The notes: a model not told the origin generated them from the letters alone. A stretch of 64,000 bases of DNA from Bradysia coprophila (GCF_014529535.1 NW_023503807.1:967332-1031331); one strand, 5' to 3'; shown: positions 23,013-35,691, numbered from the stretch's first letter. Numbers and translations: made by a program.

Positions 23013-24029
23013 TTATAAATAAAAAATTTCTTCCAAAGGTTTCGCCGCAGGAATTGTTCCCATTACGCAACTTGCATTAAAGCGTTGAATAGCCAACGAG
23101 ATTTGTGTTAGATAAAATTTTGATTTCTTATCACCAGTTAATTCCTGCAACTTCGAATCAATATTGTTGATGAAATTTTTTGATTCTGTACTCCAAGGAC
23201 CCATAGTTTCTACTGCAAATGCTAAAAGAATATAATTATTAGATGAAGTTAAATTTGAATAATTTTTGTGTTTTTCAAGCGCTGCAAAATTTGCGAGTTC
23301 GCCAGCTTTTTTAGATGTTTTCGACAAGTATGAATCAGCGAACGTGTCTACGCAGGCTGCGTCCCTGACCAAAGGTTTTCCTTCAGACCATGGCGTCAAA
23401 GTTACTCCATCAGGTTTCTTTTCGTCATTTCTTGATAATCCTTTTGGTTCCAGGTGGTTTGGAATATGAAGGGACATAAGTGCTCGACTTATGATTTCAT
23501 TCAATTCTATGACGTAGATATCTGCCTGCACTTTTTTGGCAACTCAATCCATGCAGACCTTTTGCGGATACTACAGATCCGCAAAGACACGTGTGTACTA
23601 AACATATATCACAACCGAGTCGTAAACCAATACAAATTCTTATCGAGTTACTGTCCATAAAAGTTCCAAGCTTCGATGTAAAAACCAGTTCTTTCCTGAT
23701 AATTCGTTTTGTATTGATCATGTCCCAAGCTTTTTGCGAAGCCTTCAAAGACGGCTCTTCAACATTTAAACTTTTCCATTTCTTCGAAGCTTCATCAAAA
23801 TTAGCAATGAAAGGCACGTCTTGAGAGTTCAGAATATGAGAGACGTGACCTCCAACACCAAATTACGAACCAAGGAAAGCAGGTAAAGAAATGTCTTGAA
23901 GTCTTCTTCAAGTAGTGCGCCAAGCAGACTTAAATCTTCCTTAGATACAACGCTGATTCCAGGACAGATTGCATTGAGCTTCATATACGTTTCTTCGTCA
24001 ACTGAGCCCGAACAGAAGAATAGCTGCAT
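23013..24029 (-). pseudogene. Decayed 3' end of a reverse-transcriptase-type retroelement
   Basis: Three minus-strand frames line up as one broken protein. 23829..24029 carries CPGISVVSKEDLSLLGA. 23497..23817 carries SIRICIGLRLGCDIC and CGSVVSAKGLHGLSCQ. 23013..23531 carries HLEPKGLSRNDEKKPDG, VRDAACVDTFADSY and a final AIQRFNASCVMGT. The last two overlap, so a frameshift near 23500-23530 separates them; a gap with a frame change separates the first. I recognise this series from the C-terminal region of an invertebrate reverse-transcriptase protein family, seen from memory rather than by search. The reverse-transcriptase core is absent, so the copy is 5'-truncated. A poly(A) signal occurs near 22920. 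Confidence 0.7.
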
Positions 24030-24942
24030 TTCGATGGAGGTTCTTTAGTTTATACCGAGGTTTATACACATAGAGTCCAAATTTTGAACATCTAAAATAT
24101 TCTCCCAACATTGCTAGGCTGTTGTGCAAGATTTCTGACCCATGCTACATTCAGGTAAAGATTATTGGTTAGTCGTTCTGTTCGTGTTTTGTTCTGTTAC
24201 GTATATACTTTACAAAAGGTACATCAAACTTATAAGAACACGATGCTTTCCTCAAGCAACGAATATACCTGAGGGTTCCGAACTAACAGTTTTATGTCAC
24301 AATTGGAGTCTTCTTGAAAATGTAATCCAATACGACCGTAGTACATTTTCATTGTAACTTGTTATAGATTTTCCTTTTTATTGATGTGTACATAATACAC
24401 ATACGACACGACATATATAGGTATCACATACGAAGTATATCCACGTTATTCATTTACTGACTTCCATATGGTTCGTTCCCTTCATGACACTTATGCCATG
24501 CAGATTATTTATTTATTTTCTTTATGTTGTGTATCCTTTTAAAAATGGTATAAAGTATTTTAAGTACTTTGCATGTACAATGTACATTGTATTATAGCAT
24601 GTAGGAATGAGCGTGTAAAGTAAATTGTTTTTTTTTTTCTTCTTTCGTTGAGAATATCATATCTGATCCGCAGTACTTTAGGTTTCCTTTTATAAAAGAA
24701 AAATTATTTACATCACATACACCATTTTGAGATTACAAAATATGGAAATTGTTTTTTTTACTTTCGAAATGATTGGCTTGGGACGTGGAAGTAAACATAA
24801 CAAATAATTCAGAGAATGTGTACATATGGAAATGTACGTAGGAGAATACCAATGTTCTGCTGTCGAACCTATCTGATATGATTCCTGATTTTGCATCTCG
24901 ATGTATTCCTTTACCGCTGATTTAGTTAGTATTATAAAGTAG
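24030..24942. other. Intergenic, no gene seen
   Basis: AT-rich sequence with poly-T and small ATG-initiated frames on both strands; nothing is supported. Confidence 0.45.
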
Positions 24943-24950
24943 CTACGCGT

Positions 24951-25803
24951 TAGGGCGTATCGAATTTTTAGAATTTTAAGGGCCGCGATAGCCTGTGTGC
25001 GGAAAACGTAGATCATTGAAAACTAATTCCAGGCATATGGATGATGGATCCGAAGGTGCCCGGGAAGAAGTCCCCCCGGACGACTTTAACTTTCAAATGG
25101 TCATAACTCGGAAAGTTGAGAGTATCTCTGAAAACAATGTTCAAGCAGGATGTAGAGCGTTAAAAACTCTACAAAACTGCCAAAGAAACCGATGGTCCAA
25201 AAGGTGTGTCTGTCACCGAATTCATAAATATTTTGTAAATGAGTTCAGCTACTGTTATGGAATATTATGTGCACTTACTGGCCAAGGTTACCTTGACTCA
25301 GCAACACCGGTTACATTGTCTGCAATGGCTTCGTGGGCGACGTGGGTACACTTAAAAAGTCCATTCAAAAATGTTGAAAAAGTGGTTTCGGATGGATCGC
25401 CGACCGGGACAATGCCTAGTGTACTGGTAGTACTCGACCTCCTCTACAACCTCATGCCAAAAGCTAAAGTTAATAATTTGTCTCTCAGGAAATAAAAGTC
25501 AAAAACCAAAATGTCGAACTTTCGATGTTAGAAAACCTCGACAGACACACCTTTTGGACCATCGGTTTCTTTGGCAGTTTTGTAGAGTTTTTAACGCTCT
25601 ACATCCTGGTAGAACATTGTTTTCAGAAATACTCTCAACTTTCCGAGTTATGACCATTTGAAGGTTAAAGTCGTCCGGTGGGACTTCTTCCCGGGCACCT
25701 TCGGATCCATCAACCATATGCCTGGACTTAGTTTTCAATGATCTACGTTTTCCGCACACAGGCTATCGCGGCCCTTAAAATTTTCAAAATTCGTAACGCC
25801 CTA
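24951..25803. mobile_element. Fold-back hAT-like element, 853 bp
   Basis: An 8-bp direct repeat CTACGCGT flanks it (24943-24950, 25804-25811), and the ends are TAGGGCGT and ACGCCCTA. Arms of about 260 bases are inverted copies of each other at over 90 percent by eye and surround a loop of about 275 unique bases (25215-25490). Because the arms are inverted, the same peptide starting MCGKRRSLKT can be read from both ends; this is a repeat artefact. The plus-strand frame 24995..25495 continues through the loop as 90 codons of non-repetitive peptide, possibly captured host or transposase sequence, but I do not recognise it. Confidence 0.82.
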
Positions 25804-27201
25804 CTACGCGTTAAAGACTTTGCACCTACTAAAATTTCTCATAAAGATATTGCGAACTGGGAGCTGCGAATGTAATACTTCTACTTATTGTTCGCTACGA
25901 CTAGACTTACGACTTTTTACCACATACGAAATACACCGAATAGAACGTACAAAGCTAATTCGACAACAGAACACGAAATTTCGCTTTAATACTGGAGCAT
26001 CTTAAATAACACGACGAACAACAAAGCTTCTGTGGATGGAGTAATTTATGCGTAAAGCTGGAACAATTTCAACAGCATCAGTTGCAATACGTCTACACGT
26101 GAAGAATGAATGCCTCGTCGTCTCATTGCAATACATCTAGCAGGGTGTGCATTTTCAACTATGTCAGTCACTTTGTTCATTAATCAGTGACATTTAAGAT
26201 TCCCATAATGTAACGATATCTGCATCACAGGATTTTATTGCATAGCGCTGCATAGTGCTTAGCATTAATATATTCGTTGCTTAGTACTAAATTACTGGGA
26301 TGCGATACCAACGCTGCTGCAAAAGGATTTTTATTCCTCTTGTCATCCATTCCATTGCATATATATATTTTGTGAAATACATTTCGGATGCTATATATGA
26401 TAATACCTAACCGTTAGGAATAGGAGCATTGCTACGAGTGAGCACTCATATAATGAACAGAAATATAGGCTTTTACATAACGTAAATTGTATTTATGTCG
26501 GTAACGACCTCTTTACCAGGCAATAATTAAACAAAATTTATGCATTATCTCTAAACTCAATCCAATAACGGGTATATAACAGCGCCGTAACCGGGTAGTA
26601 CACATAAGGGCGCTGCGACATGGCTGAAAAAATATTGGCTACTGATAATACTAGGATAAAAAATAATGCGTTCTTCTAATTATGAGCCCTGTTTCTGATT
26701 TTGTTTGGTAGCGTCTCCATCCCCACTAGACCTAGCTTGTTCTTCGGCTCTGGATATATGAATGCACATGAGTTGTGAATTTAAATGAAATGGTACCATT
26801 AGTACGCTATAATATATCGTCCTGTCACAATGTAGATATATTATGTAAGTGAAAATTATTATTTAAAATTGAGAACTATAATTGATATTGATATTTTCGC
26901 ATTAATTTTTATGTTTTTCACATTCGTAGTGTTAACAAACATGGAGCCAGCAATGTCATGCAATAAGAAAATTGATTCAAAATGATTTGTTCAGTGTGCA
27001 TTGCTAAATTTGCACAATTTTCCGATGACAAACCCAATTTATTGTCTATTTTTATATTTATTTATTCAGAATAATATGGCAACATACAGGCAAATAGAAT
27101 ACTTTGAATGAAACATTTTCTCAACATTTTTCACAGTTCCAAAATTTTCGTGATACACTGTCCAGTTTCAGTACTCTATCCCATTATGGAAAAAGTCATC
27201 C

Positions 27202-27277
27202 GATCATAGACGTACCAATATGTAAAAGCTCCTACGATCATAGACGTACCAATATGTAAAAGCTCCTACGATCATAG
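27202..27277. repeat. 34-bp tandem duplication
   Basis: Two identical units starting GATCATAGACGTACCAATAT at 27202 and 27236, then a third partial unit at 27270. Confidence 0.9.
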
Positions 27278-28015
27278 GTTGATACTGTTGTAGTTTGATT
27301 TATGATCAGCCTTTGTGTACACGAATAATAATCTTTCATTAAATTGTTTTTCTTTGATTTGATTTACCGTTAAAAGTGATTTATCAAACGTACTGAGTCG
27401 TGTGGATAGTTTTGTTGAAATGAAGTGTCTCAGTAAGTGTTATGTATTAGAGGTTACACCGTACAACTCTTTTTGAAATTGAAACTTTCTACGATGCAGC
27501 TTCTACAGTGATTCTGTGAATCTTTGAATGAATAAAATAAAAATCTTAATGCAATAGAAATAACTAGCGAAGATGTTCAGAGTGCTGTGTACATTACGTA
27601 AAAAAAACTGCTGCTATAAAAACAAACCAAGGAAAACCTAAGTATTTAATAAACTTATTCACCAACTTCATGTTATAACTCGTCACATAACTTCACTGCA
27701 TTTCAATTCCAAATTTCCTAAGTCGTTACCGTGGTTTCCTTTTTTGTGGAGAAGTAAAGCATCTTCGCCTTTGTATTCCTAAAAGTTTTCGCTTCAAAAT
27801 TTATGCTCAAAATGAACCGCATTTTAATAAGATCTAATATCCAGAAAATTTCAAACGAATTTAGCGTTGTGTTGTTTCCTGAAATTTTCAAATTAAACGT
27901 CTGTATGTGTGTCTTCCGTGCGATTTATTTCTCAAACTTGTGCTAAGTGGTATATATGCACTTTGTGTACGAAGTTTTATTCGTAGATAAGGATATGAAT
28001 CTGGGAAGGCAACAA

Positions 28016-28021
28016 TTTATT
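28016..28021 (-). promoter_or_regulatory. Poly(A) signal AATAAA of the sorbitol dehydrogenase gene
   Basis: TTTATT on the plus strand, about 135 bases past the stop codon, the usual distance for a short insect 3' untranslated region. Confidence 0.5.
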
Positions 28022-28156
28022 TTAGATTGATTTTTGTTTAAACTGAATCATGTAAACCTTCCTCAACCGACAACAGCCGTAAATTTCCGTAAATGAAAAT
28101 ACAAACACACTCTTAGGAGCAATTTAACTACTACATAGAATTTGGTGCTGCAAAAT

Positions 28157-29212
28157 CTATTCCCGTTTACATTTTATCATCACTTTGACACCTTCACCTC
28201 GTTTTACAGTTTCGAATGCTTCCAGTGCATGTTCCAAGTCGAATCTATGTGTGATCATAGGCCGTGGATCAACTTTGCCCTCAGCAATCAACGACAGAGC
28301 CAACGGATAGCAGTTTGCATATCGCAGTGAAGTTGTAATCGTCACTTCTTTTGCGACTGCATAAATCAATGGGACGTTCGATAGTCCCGAAGCTATACCC
28401 ACTAGGCACACAGTACCGCTAAATCTTGTCGCATAGAGAGCCAATGAAACTGCAGCAGCAGCACCGGTACATTCCAATGTTACGTGAGGCGCGTCGCCTA
28501 ACAATGCCACAATTTCTTCTGCATTTTTTTCAGCGTCTGAGCCAGACTTCAGAACGTACGAAAAGTCGGCTCCCAATTCATGGGCTGCCATAACTCGTTT
28601 GGCGTTAATGTCAGTGACCAAAATTTTGCTTGCACCGAATGCCTTGGCCACCAGAACGGATGACATACCTATGGGTCCCGCTCCAACAACCAATACAACA
28701 TCACCGGTCTTAACACCAGCACGTCTGCAAGCATGAACAGCTACTGCCAATGGTTCCATCAAACTAGCCTCTTCGTAAGAAACGTGTTCCGGTAACTTGA
28801 AGCAAAAATCAGCGGCATGTTTGTACAGTCGAGTCAATGAACCGTTATATGGCGGTGTGGCAAAGAACTTTGTATCGGGACACACATTGTAATGTCCGTG
28901 TTTGCAAGACTCGCATACTCGACAAGGAATTTGCGGTTCTACGGCAACACGATCTCCAACATTAAGATGATGTACACTAGGACCAACTTTTACAACAGTT
29001 GCCGACGATTCATGACCCAATATAAGTGGTTCTTTCATTACGAACGGACCGATTCGGCCTTCAGTTAAAAAGTGAATATCACTGCCACAAATACCGACAG
29101 TGTGAGACTCCAGGATCACTTCGTTGTGTCCAGGCTCATCAGGGAGTGGTGTTTGCTCAAGCCGAAGATCATTGATTCCATACAAAACCGCTGATAGATT
29201 GTCGGTGGACAT
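28157..29212 (-). CDS. Sodh: Sorbitol dehydrogenase (zinc-dependent, polyol pathway), 351 residues
   Basis: It oxidises sorbitol to fructose with NAD+ in the cytosol. Length matches the family (about 350-360). The catalytic zinc ligands are visible: C42 in GICGSDIHF, H67 and E68 in GHES, and E153 in LMEPLAV. C97, C100, C103 and C111 (CRVCESC...C) keep the structural zinc site of the MDR family, which mammalian enzymes have lost. The Rossmann motif GAGPIG starts at 177, followed by VTDIN, whose Asp favours NAD over NADP. I chose the second methionine (MSTDNLSAV) because family proteins start there; an in-frame ATG 19 codons upstream (to 29269) is also open. The whole frame has no intron, unlike other genes in the window. 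No promoter motif stands out. Confidence 0.95.
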   Translation of the reverse strand: MSTDNLSAVLYGINDLRLEQTPLPDEPGHNEVILESHTVGICGSDIHFLTEGRIGPFVMKEPLILGHESSATVVKVGPSVHHLNVGDRVAVEPQIPCRVCESCKHGHYNVCPDTKFFATPPYNGSLTRLYKHAADFCFKLPEHVSYEEASLMEPLAVAVHACRRAGVKTGDVVLVVGAGPIGMSSVLVAKAFGASKILVTDINAKRVMAAHELGADFSYVLKSGSDAEKNAEEIVALLGDAPHVTLECTGAAAAVSLALYATRFSGTVCLVGIASGLSNVPLIYAVAKEVTITTSLRYANCYPLALSLIAEGKVDPRPMITHRFDLEHALEAFETVKRGEGVKVMIKCKRE

Positions 29213-29864
29213 TTGTAAACTCAATTCGCAATTGCTGTTAACGACAGAAAGGCACACGTAGCGAAACAACGTTACTGATAGACTGACACTATATGCAATT
29301 TTTAGAAAAACGTTTACGACGATTTCAAAGTAATCTCTAATTGCGACGCAAAACCGGCGAGATAAATTTTTATTTTTGGTTCAAGTGAAGTTCTGCGGTA
29401 ACATTATTATCGCTGTGATAATTATATGCACTCAACTTTGTTTGTGCATGATAAATGATAAACACAAGTGTTATTGAATTCACTTGCCTGTGGATTACTG
29501 TGGATACACCAAATTTGGAATTTACAAACTTGCAGCTTAGAATTGCTTCTCCGAAGGCCTCCATGGTCTACTCCTACAATTATCACGCGAGACAAGACTA
29601 GAAAATCTCTTACTTCATTAGTTTTAACAAATTTTTTACTATATTATAAGACCCACTAACCGGTGATTATCGCTTGTTTTTGCCATTGCTGTCGATAGCT
29701 GATGATATTAACAGATAAAAACGAATCGGTTGTACTATCTATGTACAACATTCGTTCAACATAGCTCAAATTTTCGTTCAATCCTATGAAAGTCTACGAA
29801 CTATTACTGAAACGCCAATTACAGAAGTTTGAAAATGTGTTTTAACAAGGGTCAAAAATCGTTA
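29213..29864. other. Upstream region of the sorbitol dehydrogenase gene
   Basis: Holds the 5' leader and probably the promoter. Frames at 29370..29659 on both strands are unmatched. Confidence 0.5.
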
Positions 29865-31301
29865 TCATGGGCGCGCGTTAGCATAGCGCCCGTGACGCAA
29901 GTCCTATTACTAGAAAAAATTTCAAAAAAAAAATTTTGTCGTAGACTGCAGAACCATATACACAGCAAATATTGAAGTTCTACAATTCAAAGACAAATGA
30001 CTACCATTAAAAAAAACTAGGCGTCCGTACGAGTTCAACGAGCTATCACACGTTCTTGCAGCTTAAAATTTGTCCACGCAAAAAATCTTCCAAGAAGCCC
30101 CATTTCCATACATTTTGGTCAATTTCAGTACTTTAAACGAAATGAAAAAATCCTACGTTACTTTGTTAGTCCGTCCGTCCGTCCGTGTTTCCTATCTTCT
30201 AAAGTCTTCTTTAGATTTTGTTGAAATTGGGAGTAGATTCTAGTCGTCATTCTAAGACATTCCAGAAAAAAAAATTTGGGGGGAACCGGCCTCGTTTCGG
30301 AGTTAGGGCTCCTCGAAGTTCCCATATAAGCCCCATATAAGAACACCTTTAAGTGTGTGGATGGGTATGGTAGAACAAATTTGTTCGCTTTTGGTAAGCT
30401 CTGCTCGCCTCAATTTTTTTTTCCTAAATTTAAATTTTTTTAAATTTTTCAATTTTTTTTAAATTTTTCAAAATTTTTTAAATTTTTCAAAAATTTTTAA
30501 ATTTTTCAAAATTTTTTAAATTTTTAATTTTTTTTTTAATTTTTCAAAATTTTTCTATATTTTCAAAATTTTCAAATTTTTTCAAAATTTTCAAATTTTT
30601 TCAAAATTTTCAAATTTTTTCAAAATTTTCAAATTTTTTTAAATTTTCAAAAATTTTTCAAAATTTCAAAATTTTTACATTTTTTCAAAATTTTCAAATT
30701 TTTCAAAATTTTCAAATTTTTCAAAATTTTCAAAATTTTCACAATTTTTAAATTTTTCTTTTTCAAATTTTTTACATTTTTACATTTTTCGAATTTTTAA
30801 ATTTTTTTAAATAATAAAAATTTTTGAAAATTTTAAAAAAATTTCAAATTTTTCAATCTACTAATTCTTCAAATTTTTCAAATTTTTTACATTTTTCGAA
30901 TTTTTAAAATTTTTCAAACTTTTCAAATTTTTTAAATATTTTCCCTGTGCATACTTCCAAAACAACTGATATCGCTGGATGTGACGCATTCTGCGCTTGT
31001 ACGCAAAAACTGTAACAGCAAAAATTTGACCAAAAAAAATTGCGTCACAAGTGGCAGATGTTGAGGAAAGTGCTTTTAAGATTTTTTTTAAAATAGGCAA
31101 GAATACGTCCGAATCATCTGCCACTTTGTGACGCAAAATTTTTTTGGTAAAATTTTGTTTCTAGAATTTCTTTGGTCAAATTTTTCCTGTTACAGTTTTT
31201 GCGTACAAGCGCAGAATGCGTCACATCCAGCGATATCAGTTGTTTTGGAAGTATGCACAGGGACTTGCGTCACTTTTACTCTTTTGAGTGTTTTTGACTG
31301 A
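29865..31301 (-). mobile_element. Helitron-like non-autonomous element, copy 3
   Basis: On the minus strand it begins TCAGTCAAAAACACTC at 31301 with a small hairpin (ACTCAAAAGAGT) and GTGACGCAAGTCC. It ends at 29865 with GGACTTGCGTCAC, a stem-loop (GGGCGC / GCGCCC) and ATGA. It is flanked by A and T. A 0.3-kb palindrome (30953..31263) lies next to the 5' end, followed by a long AAATTTTTC low-complexity array, and a run of CCGT near 30174-30186. Confidence 0.75.
30416..30945. repeat. AAATTTTTCAAAATTTT low-complexity array
   Basis: About 530 bases made almost wholly of A and T with spaced C residues. It occupies the same internal position as the CGTCAAA array of copies 2 and 5. Confidence 0.85.
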
Positions 31302-32441
31302 TATTTTTATACCTAATAATGCATTTCACACCGTTGTTCGTGTGTTATGCATGCTGATGTCGAAGTACTACCTTGTTAAAGTTGCATTGTAAATGCAGAT
31401 TATATTCCTGGAATCTGGACATTGTGTTAGAAATGTGAAGAATTATGGAATGTAAAGTATTTTGTCAAATAAAATTTATGCGCTTGAATCGAGGACTGTT
31501 GTGTTATAGTATCTTGAAAATTTTCCGTTTGTTATAAATCATCTCCAAACTAAACAAGGAAATGTTCACATCGTTTTCGTTTACTTTTCGGGAAAAGTTT
31601 CAATTCCATTTGAAATTTGTATTCGGCCTGGTACTCTCCCAGAAGCTTGCCAGCCAGAAAAGATTAAATATCTTTAAAAAAAAATAACTTGCAAAGATAT
31701 CACCGAACATCCATTCATATTATGGGAGGACAGTGTCTAGATAGAGCAACTTACAACTTACACGGACATCATATAAATCCAAAACCTATATAAATGCTTA
31801 TGTTTATCACGAATTGCAAGAAGGGGATGTCAGCTTATACCAAAGGGCAATTTATCTTAAAGGGAGGTTACTGCATAGACATTTTCTGCTGTGAAATCTC
31901 TTTGTCCACAAACGATTTTTTTTATATATACATTTCCTAATGTGTCCGTGTGATGTCGAACGAGGGGTGAGTTATCCGCTAGCTTTGACTATACATTTGA
32001 TATATAATGTTATATCCAACACACACAGAGGAGGCACATATATCTAAAGAAGATTGTGATTAAGTTGATAGTATTATCTTTAATTACTTATCTATGGCAG
32101 GGTATTTTCGTTACGTACGTTTCAGTTGTCGGAATAAGCGTAAGACCCACCACAAATGAAATAGATAATAGTATTTTTTTGGGATACGGATGTTTTCAGA
32201 GCAATAAAACATTTTACAGTGGCAGGGAGCTCAGTGAATGTTGCTATACAAATTATTGGATTCATGTTCGAATGATTGTTAAGGATGCATGATTATTTAA
32301 AGAGGATTATCAGTCTTGTTCTTGGGGGTCAATAATTTATTTCCTCTTTTTCTGATAAATAGGAAAGTAAATTATTTTCGTACCCGATTACGTGTGTACC
32401 GAGACGACACACGATTGATTTTAACGACGAGAATTCGCTTC
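31302..32441. other. Intergenic, no gene seen
   Basis: A 78-codon frame at 32056..32292 begins with a signal-peptide-like hydrophobic stretch and has three cysteines, which would suit a small secreted protein, but there is no further support. Confidence 0.4.
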
Positions 32442-32450
32442 CATTGCACC

Positions 32451-33936
32451 GATGAGGCGACATAACTACACGGTCAATATCGTCAGGAACGATATTATCG
32501 TTTTTTAGACGATACTATCGTCTAAAAAACGATATTATCGTCTAAAAAACGATATTATCGTCTAAAAAACGATATTATCGTCCAAAAAAATTTCATCCAG
32601 GACGATGTTTTTTTGGACGATACTATCGTTTTTTTGATGATACTATCGTCTAAAAAACGATATTATCGTTCAAAAAACGACAATATCGTTTTTTTGACGA
32701 GAATATCGTCCTGGATGAAAATATCCGCTGGACGATATTATCGTTATTTTCTTTTTCTGAACAAATTTATCGTTATTTTGGACGATATTATCGTCCTGGG
32801 CGATAATTTTTGGGGCGATAATATCGTTTTTAATTAATTTATATTTTTATATTTGAGACGATAATATCGTCCAGGTCGATAATATCGTTTTTAATTTATT
32901 TAAAATAAAAATTCTAGACGATAATATCGTCCTGGGCGATATTATCGTTCTGGAGGGTTCTTGAAGACGAAACACAAAATCTTGTAGATAAACACCTTTT
33001 TATAGACGGCAAATATATATTAAAAATTGGTTCATTTGGTTCCGTAAATTTAAATTTTATATAGAAAAATTACACAGACTAATTATGAGACGATGCGAGA
33101 AAAAAAATTAACTCCTAAGTTCCGACACCGTACCGGCGCCCGGCTCGCATTGCGGCCCTCCGCTTCGCTCCGGGGCAATGGGCCGGATCGCTCAGCGTGT
33201 TAAAACGCTTTTTATGTACAATCAAAGTTGGTATTCATTTCGTAAAAAGATGAATTATTTAAGGGACGAACTAAACGCCTTTTTTAAACACTGATGTGTA
33301 GGTGATTTCCTCTGACAATTGTTTTTCGATATTTTGGAAGAGAATTCGGTTCTTGCTGCACCTCTGAGTAAAATTGAGTCCTGGACAATATTACCACCCA
33401 AAACTAAACGATAATATCGTCCTGGGCGATATTATCGTTTTTTTAAACGATAGTATCGTCCTGGACGATATTATCGTTTAAGAAAACGATAATATCGCCC
33501 AGGACGATATTATCGTTTTGGACGATATTATCGTACAGAAAACGAAAATATCCATTAGATTTTCTAGAACGGTAATATCGTCCAGAAAACGATAATATCG
33601 TTTTTTGAACGATAATATTGACAAGAAAACGATACTATCGTCCAGACAATATTTTAGAATTTTTCAATTTAGACGATATTATCGTCCTGGATGAAAATTT
33701 TTTGGGCGATAACATCGTTTTTTGGACGATAGTATCGTCTGAAAAACGATAATATCGATTTTGAGACGATACTATCGTCCAAAAAACGATATTATCGTTT
33801 TTTTCGACGATACTATCGTCTAAAAACGATATTATCGTCTAAAAACGATATTATCATTTTTTAGACGATAGTATCGTCCAAAAAAACGATAATATCGTTC
33901 CTGACGATATTGACGGTGTGGAAATGTCCCGCCACC
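32451..33936. mobile_element. FB/MULE-like element made of palindrome arrays, copy 1 (1486 bp)
   Basis: Flanked by the 9-bp repeat CATTGCACC (32442-32450 and 33937-33945). Imperfect termini (GATGAGGCGACAT... and GGTGGCGGGACAT...) lead into ACACSGTCAATATCGTC at both ends. Most of the element is dozens of perfect palindromes such as GACGATATTATCGTC separated by short A/T spacers. A GC-rich core with CTCCGCTTCGCTCCGGGGCA sits near 33160-33182. There is no real coding capacity; the frame at 32613..32837 is a by-product of the repeats. An inverted copy is at 46515..47813. Confidence 0.75.
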
Positions 33937-33945
33937 CATTGCACC

Positions 33946-35691
33946 ATTGCATTACCTCTGCCAGCTAAGTTAGGTAGAAATATTGTAGGTTTTCAGTAAG
34001 ACTAATTAATTTAACTGAATACCGTTAAGCAAAGCAAGAGAGCAAACTCGATTGCTCATAAAGTGCATAATTTCAATTCCGGGATACCTTTTCAAGTTCT
34101 GTTAATTAAACTTAACAAAGTTTTGCACACACACGAAATACATACAATGTGTGCTGTTCCCAGCATTCAAAAATTTATGATATTTTCGTCTGGCATATTT
34201 AAACATTCAGTCAAAAACCATTTGTTATTCATAACAACATGGGAAATCATATGTATATTATATAATCCATGTATGTGTCTGGTTTTCCGTCCATGTATTC
34301 ATACCTATATGACATATCCTCTGGTCCTCATGGCCCCTATATGGTCAAGCATATTATGGTCGAATATATCAAAAAGTTTTTTTTTGTGGGTCGTTTGTTC
34401 GAAATTGGTACTAGTTTCTGTTCATTCAATTCATATGTATGCATGTACGTAGACGGCGAGTGATTAGGTATGCTGCGATATGTAGTGAAGAGAAAGGTTA
34501 GAGGGTATACTACAAAACGAGCTACCACTCTACACACCCTGGCTTAATGTTTTTACGTCCTGAACATATGTGGAACTCCGGTCAGAGAAGTGGCAAACGT
34601 GGCATATGTGTTGACATTTCCATATTATTATTATTTTTTCGAATGGAATTTTACCAACTGCATACATGGGATTTTCGGACGGCGGACGAGAGGAAATTAA
34701 GTAACAAAACATAAATTGTAACGAGCATTATACGGTACATATACACGTATATGTATAATATAAATACCGGTGAGCGGTACAATGTCAAAATGTTGCATAA
34801 TTAAGGCGGGATTATTAAATTCAATTCTGATTCTTTGTCCGTTTTAATAGGAGAATTGTATGAAAAATGTATAAAACATCGCTTCGAAACATGAACAACA
34901 AGAACAGCAGTTTCCTAATCAAATTTCTTATTTGATTCACATTATTCTATAACATCTATCCCAATCAAAAAACAAAAGACGAACATTACACAAAGATGGA
35001 AAACATAATATAAAATAAACCGAAACAACAAGACGAAGAAAATAACCCCAGAACGAGAATATATATACAACACACAAAATGCATTATACATCCTTTTGAT
35101 CCTTTTGTTCATTTCGATGTCGTCCACATAATGTTTATTTATTTTTATTATGTTTTCCGTTGATACTATTACAGGGCTATGGAAACACGGAACATGAAGA
35201 AGATACCCTTCAATAAGAGTTATTTCGTACTTCGCCTGTTATCCTACTTTTTTATGTTTTTTTCTTCTTCTTACTGTATACGTATATACATCGTACAAAC
35301 ACACACATACCCGCGCGTATTATCCTTTTTGTTGGTTATACCAATACAAACTTGATCGCAATCCGAAGACCTTTGTGTCAAAGTCGATTGAAAAGAGATG
35401 AAACACTACAGTACGACACAAAAGCTGAAAGAATAACAATGCTCCGTTCCTAATTCCTCTTATACAACAATTTTATACTTGGTATATTATTGCGGTAAGA
35501 GAATAATATGTTCATGGTTCATGGTTGCATGTATGCTTTACTACAAAGACAAGATGTAGTTCTGATAGATACAGTTAAATGAGTACTGCCCAGAAAAGCA
35601 TCAAAGTTGATTACAACTGATGGTATACTTTAGTGACGAAAGTGTAAGATCAGTGCATCAGTACATCTACTTTATCTCTGTAAGAATTTTT
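33946..35691. other. Intergenic, no gene seen
   Basis: A 129-codon frame at 34063..34452 overlaps others on both strands and has no domain; the rest is AT-rich. Confidence 0.45.

Larger units (their letters stand above)
25812..28156. other. Intergenic, no gene seen
   Basis: No coding sequence can be defended. It includes a 34-bp tandem duplication at 27202..27277 and, near the right end, the 3' untranslated region of the sorbitol dehydrogenase gene. Confidence 0.5.

Noticed and set aside
25499..25759. Minus frame starting MCGKRRSLKT as a gene
   Set aside because: It is the inverted arm of the hAT-type fold-back; the plus strand of the other arm gives the same peptide.
32613..32837. 74-codon frame that is also present at 47476..47700
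   Set aside because: Its conservation reflects two copies of the same palindrome-array element; the peptide follows the DNA repeat and both strands are equally open.
34063..34452. 129-codon frame
   Set aside because: Overlaps open frames on the same and opposite strands, has no motif and no splice context.
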